Shown here: piece after piece, positions 1 to 5,293 of the stretch
How the letters are laid out: each line of letters opens with the position of its first letter
Position numbering within the stretch: the stretch's first letter is position 1
Origin: JBHPGW01 sp042569785
GTDB lineage: Bacteria; Planctomycetota; Phycisphaerae; Sedimentisphaerales; Anaerobacaceae
Length of the DNA: 9,224 nt
Direction of reading: 5' to 3'
Assembly (NCBI GenBank): GCA_042569785.1
Contig: JBHPGW010000087.1
Coordinates: forward strand, 1 to 9,224
Notes under the pieces: model-generated
Database searches by the model: none
Seen by the model: the letters and a program-made list of their open reading frames with translations, nothing else
What the model was told of the DNA's origin: nothing
Translations under genes and position numbers: made by a program

Positions 1-23
1 GACAGCCGAAGCCGCAACAGGCA

Positions 24-46
24 TAAAGCGAACACGAAAAATTAAA
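24..46 (+). repeat. Left terminal inverted repeat of the IS630 element
   Basis: This end lies just past the transposase stop codon and partly overlaps it. It matches the minus strand of 1166-1188 with one gap, sharing the blocks TAA, CGAA, ACGAA and AATTAA. The outer TA at 24-25 is the presumed target duplication. Confidence 0.6.
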
Positions 47-617
47 CTGCTCTAATGCGCTCGGCGTATGGAGCTCGGCAGACAGATTGAACGATAGCTG
101 GTTCGAGAGCAGCTTTGTGCCAGGCATCAATCGCGGCATAACGAAGTGCATCATAGTCAGCATGAATTCTGTTTGCCCAATAATGGCTTCGTAAATAATG
201 CCAAATATTTTCAACAGGGTTAAGTTCTGGTGAGTACGATGGCAAAAGTATGATCGTTACATTTTCCGGTACTTTTAACTTCTTCGATGTATGGAAGCCA
301 GCCTGATCCCATATTATTATAACATGAATGTCGGGGGAAACTTCTGCGACAAACTGATCAAAAAAGGCGTTGATCATATCCGTGTTAATCGTTGGCGATA
401 ATAGCCCCACGCTCTGGCCTGTTTGCGGACAAACCGCACCGATAACATATATCCATTCATATTTTGTTTGTCGAACTGCCCGAGGTCGTGAACCACGCAA
501 TGCCCACACCCTTGTTATTGTGCCTTGCTGACCAAACCTGGCCTCATCCTGGAACCATACTTCTACTTTTTTGCCGGGATGCTCTGATTGGACTGTATCC
601 AGCGTCTTGGTGAAGTT
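42..617 (-). CDS. IS630 transposase, C-terminal DDE catalytic part (orfB, -1 frame)
   Basis: This is the catalytic half of the transposase, which performs strand cleavage and transfer at TA targets. I translated the frame by hand from base 617 on the minus strand. It opens NFTKTLDTVQSEHPGKK, directly continuing orfA. The three catalytic residues are visible in their usual settings: Asp in EVWFQDEARFG, Asp in IIIWDQAGFH, and Glu in SYSPELNPVENIWHYL. They fall near residues 183, 263 and 295 of the fused 350-residue protein. There are no stops or further frame breaks. orfB has no convincing ribosome site, although a GTG at 509 lies in frame; translation by frameshift from orfA is therefore more likely than independent initiation. 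Confidence 0.8.
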   Translation of the reverse strand, partial: NFTKTLDTVQSEHPGKKVEVWFQDEARFGQQGTITRVWALRGSRPRAVRQTKYEWIYVIGAVCPQTGQSVGLLSPTINTDMINAFFDQFVAEVSPDIHVIIIWDQAGFHTSKKLKVPENVTIILLPSYSPELNPVENIWHYLRSHYWANRIHADYDALRYAAIDAWHKAALEPAIVQSVCRAPYAERIRAV

Positions 618-1093
618 TTTTTTAAATCAGCCTGTAACTGCGGATTGCTTTTTTCATGTTGCGGGCGAGGACAAAGGCACGAATATCCCAGGCGGTGAAG
701 GAGGTCATACAATCCCTGTCTGGAATACAGAACACCAAACTCACGTTCCAAAATCCGCTGAATCACAGGACCGTTGAGAACAGAAACACCATCAGCTTTA
801 GTTGGACCGGATTCAATGCGTCTCTGAAATTTAAGTTCTTTTTTGCGAGGCAATTTAGTGGGTGTTCCGGGACGCGGCTTATCTTTTAATCCAACAATTC
901 GGTGTTTGTTATACTTATGTACCCACTGCTGAACCGTACGGCGAGCAGCTCCGGTGATATTCATAATCTCAGGGCAGGTTAACTCTTTGCTTGCCAGGTA
1001 TACTCCGTGTATCCTCTGAGCAAGCCTTGCATTTTTTTCTGTGCGATAACGTGCTTGAAGTTCCTTTGTGGTGTGATGTGGTTCAACATTCAT
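563..1093 (-). CDS. IS630 transposase, N-terminal part (orfA, DNA-binding)
   Basis: This is the zero-frame half of the transposase and supplies DNA binding to the inverted repeats. The start is set at the ATG at 1093 because GGAGG (1103-1099) sits 5 bases upstream; an in-frame ATG at 1105 overlaps that ribosome site and would have none of its own. The product is about 176 residues. Residues ~25-65 are a helix-turn-helix (motifs TCPEIMNITGAARRTVQQW). A basic linker GLKDKPRPG follows, then a second winged-helix-like segment with RQGLYDLLHRLGYS. After LQADLKK the zero frame runs into about 17 unrelated residues and stops. The -1 frame continues straight into the catalytic domain, so the real product is probably the 350-residue fusion with the next entry. 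Confidence 0.8.
   Translation of the reverse strand: MNVEPHHTTKELQARYRTEKNARLAQRIHGVYLASKELTCPEIMNITGAARRTVQQWVHKYNKHRIVGLKDKPRPGTPTKLPRKKELKFQRRIESGPTKADGVSVLNGPVIQRILEREFGVLYSRQGLYDLLHRLGYSCLCPRPQHEKSNPQLQADLKKTSPRRWIQSNQSIPAKK
617..623 (-). other. Candidate -1 slippery heptamer A-AAA-AAA
   Basis: On the minus strand the zero-frame codons read GAT TTA AAA AAA ACT. The last A of TTA plus two AAA codons form the classical X-XXY-YYZ heptamer. Slipping back one base gives AAC TTC and enters the DDE frame exactly where homology resumes. The A run is eight long (616-623). A ninth A would make one uninterrupted frame, so a one-base loss or polymerase slippage is the alternative to programmed recoding. 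I saw no strong downstream stem; TGGA/TCCA is only 4 pairs. Confidence 0.55.
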
Positions 1094-1165
1094 AATAGCC
1101 TCCATGCTTAAAATTAAGGTTACATGACTACTATGAACTATATCGGCATTTATAGGCTTAGCGCA

Positions 1166-1188
1166 TTAATTATTCGTACTTCGTATTA
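1166..1188 (-). repeat. Right terminal inverted repeat of the IS630 element
   Basis: This is the partner of the repeat at 24-46, on the promoter side of the transposase. Its outer TA lies at 1187-1188. The terminal bases also form one arm of a perfect palindrome that runs past the element (1180-1197). Confidence 0.6.
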
Positions 1189-1197
1189 GAATACGAA
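1180..1197. repeat. Perfect palindrome TTCGTATT-AG-AATACGAA at the right IS boundary
   Basis: Two 8-base arms are separated by 2 bases. The left arm belongs to the IS end, and the right arm lies outside it, upstream of the promoter of the next gene. A second pairing also exists: TATTCGTA at 1171-1178 with TACGAATA at 1192-1199. It may be a protein-binding site or simply the palindromic target that the element chose. Confidence 0.5.
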
Positions 1198-1212
1198 TAG
1201 GGGGTTTTTATT

Positions 1213-1240
1213 TTGACTTTTCGCGGGTTTTCTGTAAAAT
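1213..1240 (+). promoter_or_regulatory. Sigma-70-type promoter for the secreted-protein gene
   Basis: TTGACT (1213-1218) and TAAAAT (1235-1240) are separated by 16 bases, one mismatch each from consensus. Transcription would begin near 1247, leaving a leader of about 46 bases. The -35 box lies only 25 bases outside the IS630 right end, so the insertion may have removed or replaced upstream control sequence. Confidence 0.5.
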
Positions 1241-1292
1241 AGGGAATCAATATAAAATGGGTTGCCGGCGTTTTCTTTAGGAGGAACTCTTA

Positions 1293-3104
1293 ATGGTTAT
1301 GTCAAAAAGTTTAAGAACCGCTATTATGTTAGTATTGCTGGTCTTATTTTTCGCAGGGTCAGTAATTGGCGAGGAATCTCTTAGCGGGCGTGATCTGCTA
1401 AAGGCAATGCGACAAAAGAAGGGTAAGACGGACAAATCGGCCTACACGGAGCGAAAAGCTCAAGAGCAGGAAGCGGCTGAACCAAATGTTGCCGAGGCTG
1501 AAAGTGAAGCTGAAGAAGTTGAAACTTCTGCGCCTATTATCGAAAAGCCGGCAGTTGCGGAAAAACCAGCGGCGAAAGTCGTTGGCAAAAAGGCTACTGC
1601 GACCAGGATCGATAAACTTCTCAAGATGGTTCCGGCTGATAGCCACTATTGTGTCCGGGTGAATAATTTTGATTTTACGTTAAGTAAGCTGGACCAGTAC
1701 CTTGCAGGTGTCTCGCCGGTGCCTATGGGGACGCAGATGCTCGTGCGAATGCAGTTAGCTAAAATACTTGGCTCTCCTCAATTGACCGGCTTGAATATGT
1801 CGGGCAGCTTCATCGGGTTTGGTAAAACGCCTGCAGGTCAGACAACTGCACCTACGTTTAATATTCTGGTTCCTATTACCAATTATAACGAGTTTGTCTC
1901 GGGCAATCCAAATATTTCCGAGCCTAAAGACAACGGTGCATCTACGATCACCAGCGATGGTGTCCCCGCAATGCACTGCAAAAAGATTGGCGGCTATGCA
2001 TTGGTCAGTACCGGCAGCGAAGAGGCTTTAGTTGAGTTAGCTGAGTCGATCTCTTCGGGTCAAACAGAATGCATCAATAAAACACTAACGGCAGATCAAG
2101 CCAAAGAAGCGATGCACAAACCGATATGGTTGTATAACAAGATCACTTTTGATAAAGAAAGTTCCGGTACCGGCCAGCTTGATCAGTTAAAAGCGATGTT
2201 GACAATGCAAGGTTCGGGGGCAGGCGCTGGGGAGATGAATATTGATATAGAGCAGATACTTGAGAGCCTGGGGTCATTTACGATATCAGCGAACCCTAAG
2301 CCGAGTGTTCTGAATTTTTCATTTAATCTGACCGCTGCCGAGGGTAAGCAGTTGCCTGCTGAATTTAGCAAAGACTCGGAGTTGATGGCTGGGTTTATCA
2401 AGCAGATCGAAGCGGTAGAGCCTGCGAAGATGTCAGGGCAGATGAGTTCTCTGGTGTCGATGGTCCCTGCGAGCAGAAAAGCTGATTATGTTGGGACATG
2501 TAATTTGCTGGAATTAATGAAGAAGGGCTCAGAGATGTCACCTGTTCCCTTACCGGTTTCGCTATCTGACATTAATACGTCAAGTCGAAGCGGTTTGGCT
2601 TACGCGTTAAAGTTTGACGATGATAACTTATCAGTGGATGCGGCACTTCCCAAAGATCATTTGAGCGAGATAGCCGGCGTGATGATGGCGATGCAGCAGC
2701 AAATGATGGGCCAGACACAAACAAGCGCAGAGCCCGCAATGGTCGAATCGGTGGAAGTGGAAAATGCTGACAGCAATGATACGGTGACACTTGAGATAGT
2801 TGGCGTCACCAGCGATGAGCAGGCCGAAGCGTTAGCCAAGAGACTGCAAAGGATGTCCGACTCTCGACGAGATGTTCAGCTAAGTTATGGCAGAGATGGT
2901 GACAAGATGACCGCCGAACTTGCGCCTGTTCGGAATGTTAAAAGGTTTACGAGGAAGATCAGATTCGGCGAGGTTACAAATATAGACGGGCGAAAGATCA
3001 CGATCAAGGCTGATAAGGATTCCAAAGACAAAAGAGACCGAAAGAGAAAGCCTGTCGCCCCGCCTCCTCCAGGAATGCGAAAACCACCTAATCGCCTGCG
3101 CTAA
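1293..3104 (+). CDS. Secreted or periplasmic protein of unknown function, 603 residues
   Basis: I do not recognise a named family. The start ATG follows AGGAGG (1279-1284) at 8 bases. Residues 1-26 are a signal peptide: basic SKSLR, a hydrophobic stretch IMLVLLVLFF, and a likely signal peptidase I cut after SVIG. No lipobox Cys is present. Residues ~27-105 are a charged Glu/Lys/Ala linker, probably disordered. The folded part (~107-575) appears to hold two related units. Each begins with MVPA (residues 112 and 390) and has SPVP about 26-29 residues further on. Residues 463-473 are very rich in Met and Gln (MMAMQQQMMGQ). The tail is basic and proline-rich (KRKPVAPPPPGMRKPPNRLR), possibly binding cell wall, nucleic acid or another anionic surface. 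It appears to be transcribed alone. Export is well supported; function is open. Confidence 0.85.
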   Translation: MVMSKSLRTAIMLVLLVLFFAGSVIGEESLSGRDLLKAMRQKKGKTDKSAYTERKAQEQEAAEPNVAEAESEAEEVETSAPIIEKPAVAEKPAAKVVGKKATATRIDKLLKMVPADSHYCVRVNNFDFTLSKLDQYLAGVSPVPMGTQMLVRMQLAKILGSPQLTGLNMSGSFIGFGKTPAGQTTAPTFNILVPITNYNEFVSGNPNISEPKDNGASTITSDGVPAMHCKKIGGYALVSTGSEEALVELAESISSGQTECINKTLTADQAKEAMHKPIWLYNKITFDKESSGTGQLDQLKAMLTMQGSGAGAGEMNIDIEQILESLGSFTISANPKPSVLNFSFNLTAAEGKQLPAEFSKDSELMAGFIKQIEAVEPAKMSGQMSSLVSMVPASRKADYVGTCNLLELMKKGSEMSPVPLPVSLSDINTSSRSGLAYALKFDDDNLSVDAALPKDHLSEIAGVMMAMQQQMMGQTQTSAEPAMVESVEVENADSNDTVTLEIVGVTSDEQAEALAKRLQRMSDSRRDVQLSYGRDGDKMTAELAPVRNVKRFTRKIRFGEVTNIDGRKITIKADKDSKDKRDRKRKPVAPPPPGMRKPPNRLR

Positions 3105-3115
3105 TAACAGCGCAG
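3096..3115 (+). other. Hairpin straddling the stop codon of the secreted-protein gene
   Basis: CTGCGCT (3096-3102) and AGCGCAG (3109-3115) form a perfect 7-pair stem with loop AATAAC. The UAA stop spans 3102-3104. No U run follows, so it is not a standard intrinsic terminator; it may protect the mRNA 3' end or act in termination with Rho. Confidence 0.4.
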
Positions 3116-3158
3116 AGTAAGCCCAATTCATAGTAGCAGTTTAAATAGAGGATCACTG

Positions 3159-3177
3159 CCTCGCTGTGCTGGCGAGG
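3159..3177. terminator. Possible terminator hairpin between two convergent genes
   Basis: CCTCGC (3159-3164) pairs with GCGAGG (3172-3177) around a 7-base loop. It lies between the plus-strand gene ending at 3104 and the minus-strand gene ending at 3209, where a two-way terminator would be expected. Neither side has a convincing U tract, so the call is weak. Confidence 0.3.
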
Positions 3178-3208
3178 TATTTGCTGAAATCATCTTCCAG
3201 TAATTATT

Positions 3209-3472
3209 TTACTTGTCCCTCTGGCTGAGTAAGTCTTTTAGATACTTGTTTTCTCTGCGTGTAGCTTCGAGATCAAATATTTGATATTTGATACATATCC
3301 GCAAATAATCCAGAGATTCCTGAAGACCGTCTACACTCTTTTGCAGCCTATCCTGATTGTCGCGGGCACGTTTTGCCAACGTTGCGAGCTTTTGATACTG
3401 TGGATTGTCAGAGCCGCAAAATTCCTTTACCAGGTCGTTGAGTTTGTCTTCCAGATTGATATCACTACTCAT
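3209..3472 (-). CDS. Small coiled-coil protein of unknown function, 87 residues
   Basis: I do not recognise the family. The sequence is almost entirely helical and charged: DINLEDKLNDLVKEF, then LATLAKRARDNQDRLQKSVDGLQESLDYLR, and LEATRRENKYLKDLLSQRDK. Heptad-like Leu spacing over residues ~28-84 suggests a dimeric coiled coil. There is no signal peptide or membrane segment, so it is probably cytoplasmic. I take the ATG at 3472 as the start because the purine-rich GAGAGAGG (3490-3483) lies 10 bases upstream; the ATG at 3481 lies only one base from that site. It is convergent with the secreted-protein gene and divergent from the pilT-like gene across a 461-base gap. Small size and lack of known relatives leave some doubt, but composition and the ribosome site favour a real gene. 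Confidence 0.6.
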   Translation of the reverse strand: MSSDINLEDKLNDLVKEFCGSDNPQYQKLATLAKRARDNQDRLQKSVDGLQESLDYLRICIKYQIFDLEATRRENKYLKDLLSQRDK

Positions 3473-3554
3473 CTTCACCATTCCTCTCTCTCAAAGTCGT
3501 CTTCGCCAAAATTTGCCTGTTTAAGAAAGCCGAAGCCTCCGAGCCTCTTACCCT

Positions 3555-3560
3555 ATTTTA
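3555..3560 (-). promoter_or_regulatory. Possible -10 element of the small coiled-coil gene
   Basis: On the minus strand TAAAAT is followed by AGGG. The same decamer TAAAATAGGG forms the -10 region of the secreted-protein gene at 1235-1244. It would give a leader of about 75 bases. No good -35 box lies at the right distance, so the call is tentative. Confidence 0.25.
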
Positions 3561-3709
3561 AGAGCAAAAACTGTGCCGAAACGTATCTAAAACAATATTT
3601 ACCTCTCTGGTGTCTGGTCGCAAGCCAAAACAACGGATAAAGCACGTTTTCGATGTCGGTTTTGAGTGTTGTTCTCAGTTTCCCAAACACGCTTCTTATA
3701 GGGGTTAGG

Positions 3710-3820
3710 CATTTATGTTGTAAAAAAGCAACATTGCGGTTATTCCTCTGTTTGCATACCCCGTCTAAGTGGTTTAAATTAAGATAGTTGCCCTGATGTT
3801 GCTTTTTGTAAACATCGATG
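3710..3820. repeat. Long imperfect inverted-repeat pair upstream of the pilT-like gene
   Basis: Bases 3710-3739 and the reverse complement of 3792-3820 agree at about 21 of 29 positions, with AAAAAGCAACAT as the longest shared block. The left copy is itself a small hairpin: ATGTTG and CAACAT around 8 bases. The right copy contains the weaker ATGTT/AACAT. About 52 bases separate the arms. It could fold as one large stem-loop in RNA, or be a pair of protein sites. Confidence 0.45.
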
Positions 3821-3842
3821 TTGTTTTATTTCACGCAGCCCC

Positions 3843-3871
3843 TTGCAAAAGCAGCGAGTTTGTTGTAGATT
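3843..3871 (+). promoter_or_regulatory. Candidate promoter of the pilT-like gene
   Basis: TTGCAA (3843-3848) and TAGATT (3866-3871) lie 17 bases apart, each 4 of 6 to consensus. Transcription would start near 3878, leaving a leader of about 56 bases. The second TTGTTGTAG repeat follows at the predicted start site. Confidence 0.35.
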
Positions 3872-3933
3872 GTTGTTGTAGGCTCAGGGGAGATTATTTG
3901 TATATGGCGTATGGATGTTGATTGGAGGTAGTA

Positions 3934-5070
3934 ATGGCGCAGGGGTGTTCGGATACGGCGAAGGTTTATTCTTCTGAAAATGTTGGTAAGTTGAGTATTC
4001 GTGATATGTTGGCCTACTTCGAAGAGAAGGGGGCGATGCGGGTATCTGACCTGCATATCAAGGTCGGTGCCCCGCCTACGTATCGGATTGATGGCGATCT
4101 GGTTAAGCTTAAAGGTTTGACGGTTACCCCGGAAGTAGCCAAGCAGCTTATCTATCCGTTATTGAGCGACGAGAATCTTGAAAAGTTCAGTAAGCAATAC
4201 AGTGTTGACTGCTCTTACAAGTTCGGCACCCTGCAGTTTCGTATCAACGTCTTCAAGGAAAACGACGGTATATGCGCGGCGATCCGTGCGTTGTCGCTTT
4301 CGATACCAGCGGTAGAGGAGATCGGGTTCGCGAATAACGTTTGGGAGGATATAGTCGATCTAAAGCATGGACTGGTCCTTTTGACAGGTATTACAGGTGC
4401 GGGCAAATCAACTACCATCGCGTCATTGATAGACCGGATAGGCGAGAATCGCGCGTGTCGGCTGATCACATTGGAAGACCCGATCGAGTATATTTATCCG
4501 CAGAAACATTCGATCATTTCCCAGCGTGAGGTCGGCAAAGATGTCGATTCGTTCGTTGGAGGATTGCGTTCGATGATGCGTGAGGACCCGGATATTATAT
4601 TTGTCGGTGAGATGCGCGATCCTGAGACGATAGCAATGACGCTTATGGCTGCTGAGACGGGGCACCTGGTTTTTTCGACTTTGCATACCCGTGACGCGTC
4701 CGGTACGATAACGCGGATACTGGATTATTTTCCGTCTGGTCGGCAAAGCGAGGTTCGCAATCAGTTGTCACTTGGTCTGGCGTATATCGTTTGTCAAAAG
4801 CTTGTGCCGAAAAAAGACGGCAGCGGCCGGCTTGTAGCGATGGAGATACTAAATAATAATTATGCCTGCGCTAATCTTATCCGTACAGGTAAGATCGAGC
4901 AGATGTACTCACAGCTTCAGACCAAGACGCGCAATCTGCCGAATGAAAAAATGATCACGCTGGAAAGTCATCTTGCCCGGCTTGTTAAGAGCGATAAGGT
5001 GGATCTGCTCGAAGCTCAGAAATGGGCAAACGATGTCAATTGCTTTGTGGACGCGATGAAACGTGATTGA
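3934..5070 (+). CDS. pilT: PilT/PilU-type twitching-motility retraction ATPase
   Basis: This is a hexameric cytoplasmic ATPase that powers type IV pilus retraction at the base of the machine. The 378-residue length suits PilT (about 345-375). The start is the ATG at 3934, placed 4 bases after GGAGGT (3924-3929); an upstream TTG at 3922 overlaps that site and is unlikely. An N-terminal PAS-like domain (residues ~20-120) has SDLHIKVGAPPTYRIDGDL. Walker A is GITGAGKST (152-160, with Ile and Ala where GPTGSGKST is usual). The Asp box is ITLEDPIEY (178-186), Walker B DPDIIFVGEMRD (218-229), and the His box ETGHLVFSTLHT (241-252). The C-terminal region keeps the PilT-like NLIRTGKIEQMYSQLQT (~314-330). 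No other pilus gene is in the window, so whether it is PilT or PilU cannot be decided here. It stands alone, with its own promoter and a 223-base gap after it. Confidence 0.92.
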   Translation: MAQGCSDTAKVYSSENVGKLSIRDMLAYFEEKGAMRVSDLHIKVGAPPTYRIDGDLVKLKGLTVTPEVAKQLIYPLLSDENLEKFSKQYSVDCSYKFGTLQFRINVFKENDGICAAIRALSLSIPAVEEIGFANNVWEDIVDLKHGLVLLTGITGAGKSTTIASLIDRIGENRACRLITLEDPIEYIYPQKHSIISQREVGKDVDSFVGGLRSMMREDPDIIFVGEMRDPETIAMTLMAAETGHLVFSTLHTRDASGTITRILDYFPSGRQSEVRNQLSLGLAYIVCQKLVPKKDGSGRLVAMEILNNNYACANLIRTGKIEQMYSQLQTKTRNLPNEKMITLESHLARLVKSDKVDLLEAQKWANDVNCFVDAMKRD

Positions 5071-5200
5071 GGTAGCGGAATTTATTTAAAAAAATCGATA
5101 ATAATAAATTTTAGCTAAAAACGGTGTAACTGTAGTGAACACAGGGGGTTTTGGTGAGATGGGGGAATGGGTTTTGTGCTTTTTTGCAGTTATTTATGTA

Positions 5201-5222
5201 ATAGACGAGACTGAAAGTCTAT
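5201..5222. promoter_or_regulatory. Palindrome just upstream of the glycosyltransferase promoter
   Basis: ATAGAC (5201-5206) and GTCTAT (5217-5222) are perfect inverted arms, 16 bases centre to centre. An inner AGACT/AGTCT also exists. The site ends 8 bases before the -35 box, the usual place for an activator or repressor dimer. Confidence 0.4.
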
Positions 5223-5230
5223 CAATTTGC

Positions 5231-5259
5231 TTGACAACAATTTCCCTGGCTTGTAGAAT
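5231..5259 (+). promoter_or_regulatory. Strong sigma-70 promoter of the glycosyltransferase gene
   Basis: TTGACA (5231-5236, perfect) and TAGAAT (5254-5259, 5 of 6) are separated by the ideal 17 bases. Transcription would start near 5266, leaving a short leader of about 28 bases. This is the best promoter in the window. Confidence 0.7.
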
Positions 5260-5262
5260 AAC

Positions 5263-5279
5263 CTTATATGGGATATAAG
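5263..5279 (+). promoter_or_regulatory. Inverted repeat at the predicted transcription start
   Basis: CTTATAT (5263-5269), GGG, ATATAAG (5273-5279): a perfect 7-base inverted repeat covering the predicted start site and ending 1 base before the ribosome site AAGGGAG (5281-5287). It could be an operator for a repressor, or a weak leader hairpin. Confidence 0.4.
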
Positions 5280-5293
5280 AAAGGGAGTTACGG

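Larger units (their letters stand above)
24..1188 (-). mobile_element. IS630-family insertion sequence, apparently complete
   Basis: The element carries one transposase gene (split in two frames) between imperfect terminal inverted repeats. Read inward, the left end from base 24 is TAAAGCGAACACGAAAAATT and the right end (minus strand from 1188) is TAATACGAAGTACGAATAAT. With one gap they agree at 18 of about 23 columns, running on into AA. Both begin with TA, the known target duplication of IS630/Tc1-mariner elements. The roughly 1.16 kb between the TA pairs is the usual IS630 size. Everything catalytic is present and the reading frames are clean apart from the single frame change, so the copy may be active. 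The family call is firm; the exact outer boundaries are inferred from the TA pairs. Confidence 0.8.
3473..3933. other. Divergent intergenic region, no gene seen
   Basis: This 461-base gap separates the divergent coiled-coil and pilT-like genes. I found no reading frame with a ribosome site that resembles a protein, and no tRNA- or rRNA-like fold. It holds the candidate -10 of the minus-strand gene (3555-3560), a long inverted-repeat pair (3710-3739 with 3792-3820), a candidate promoter (3843-3871) and the direct repeat TTGTTGTAG (at about 3860 and 3872). Confidence 0.6.

Noticed and set aside
571..889. Plus-strand open frames of 68 and 77 residues
   Set aside because: They lie antisense to the transposase, have no fitting ribosome site, and the opposite strand encodes clear family motifs.
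3281..3640. Plus-strand open frame of 119 residues
   Set aside because: Its first part is antisense to the coiled-coil gene, it resembles no protein, and the opposite strand has the better ribosome site and composition.
3473..3933. A tRNA or riboswitch in the long divergent gap
   Set aside because: I saw no cloverleaf, no CCA end and no conserved aptamer core, only the inverted repeats reported above.
5080..5117. AATTTATT/AATAAATT inverted repeat after pilT as a terminator
   Set aside because: The stem is all A-T with a long loop and no following U run; too weak to call.
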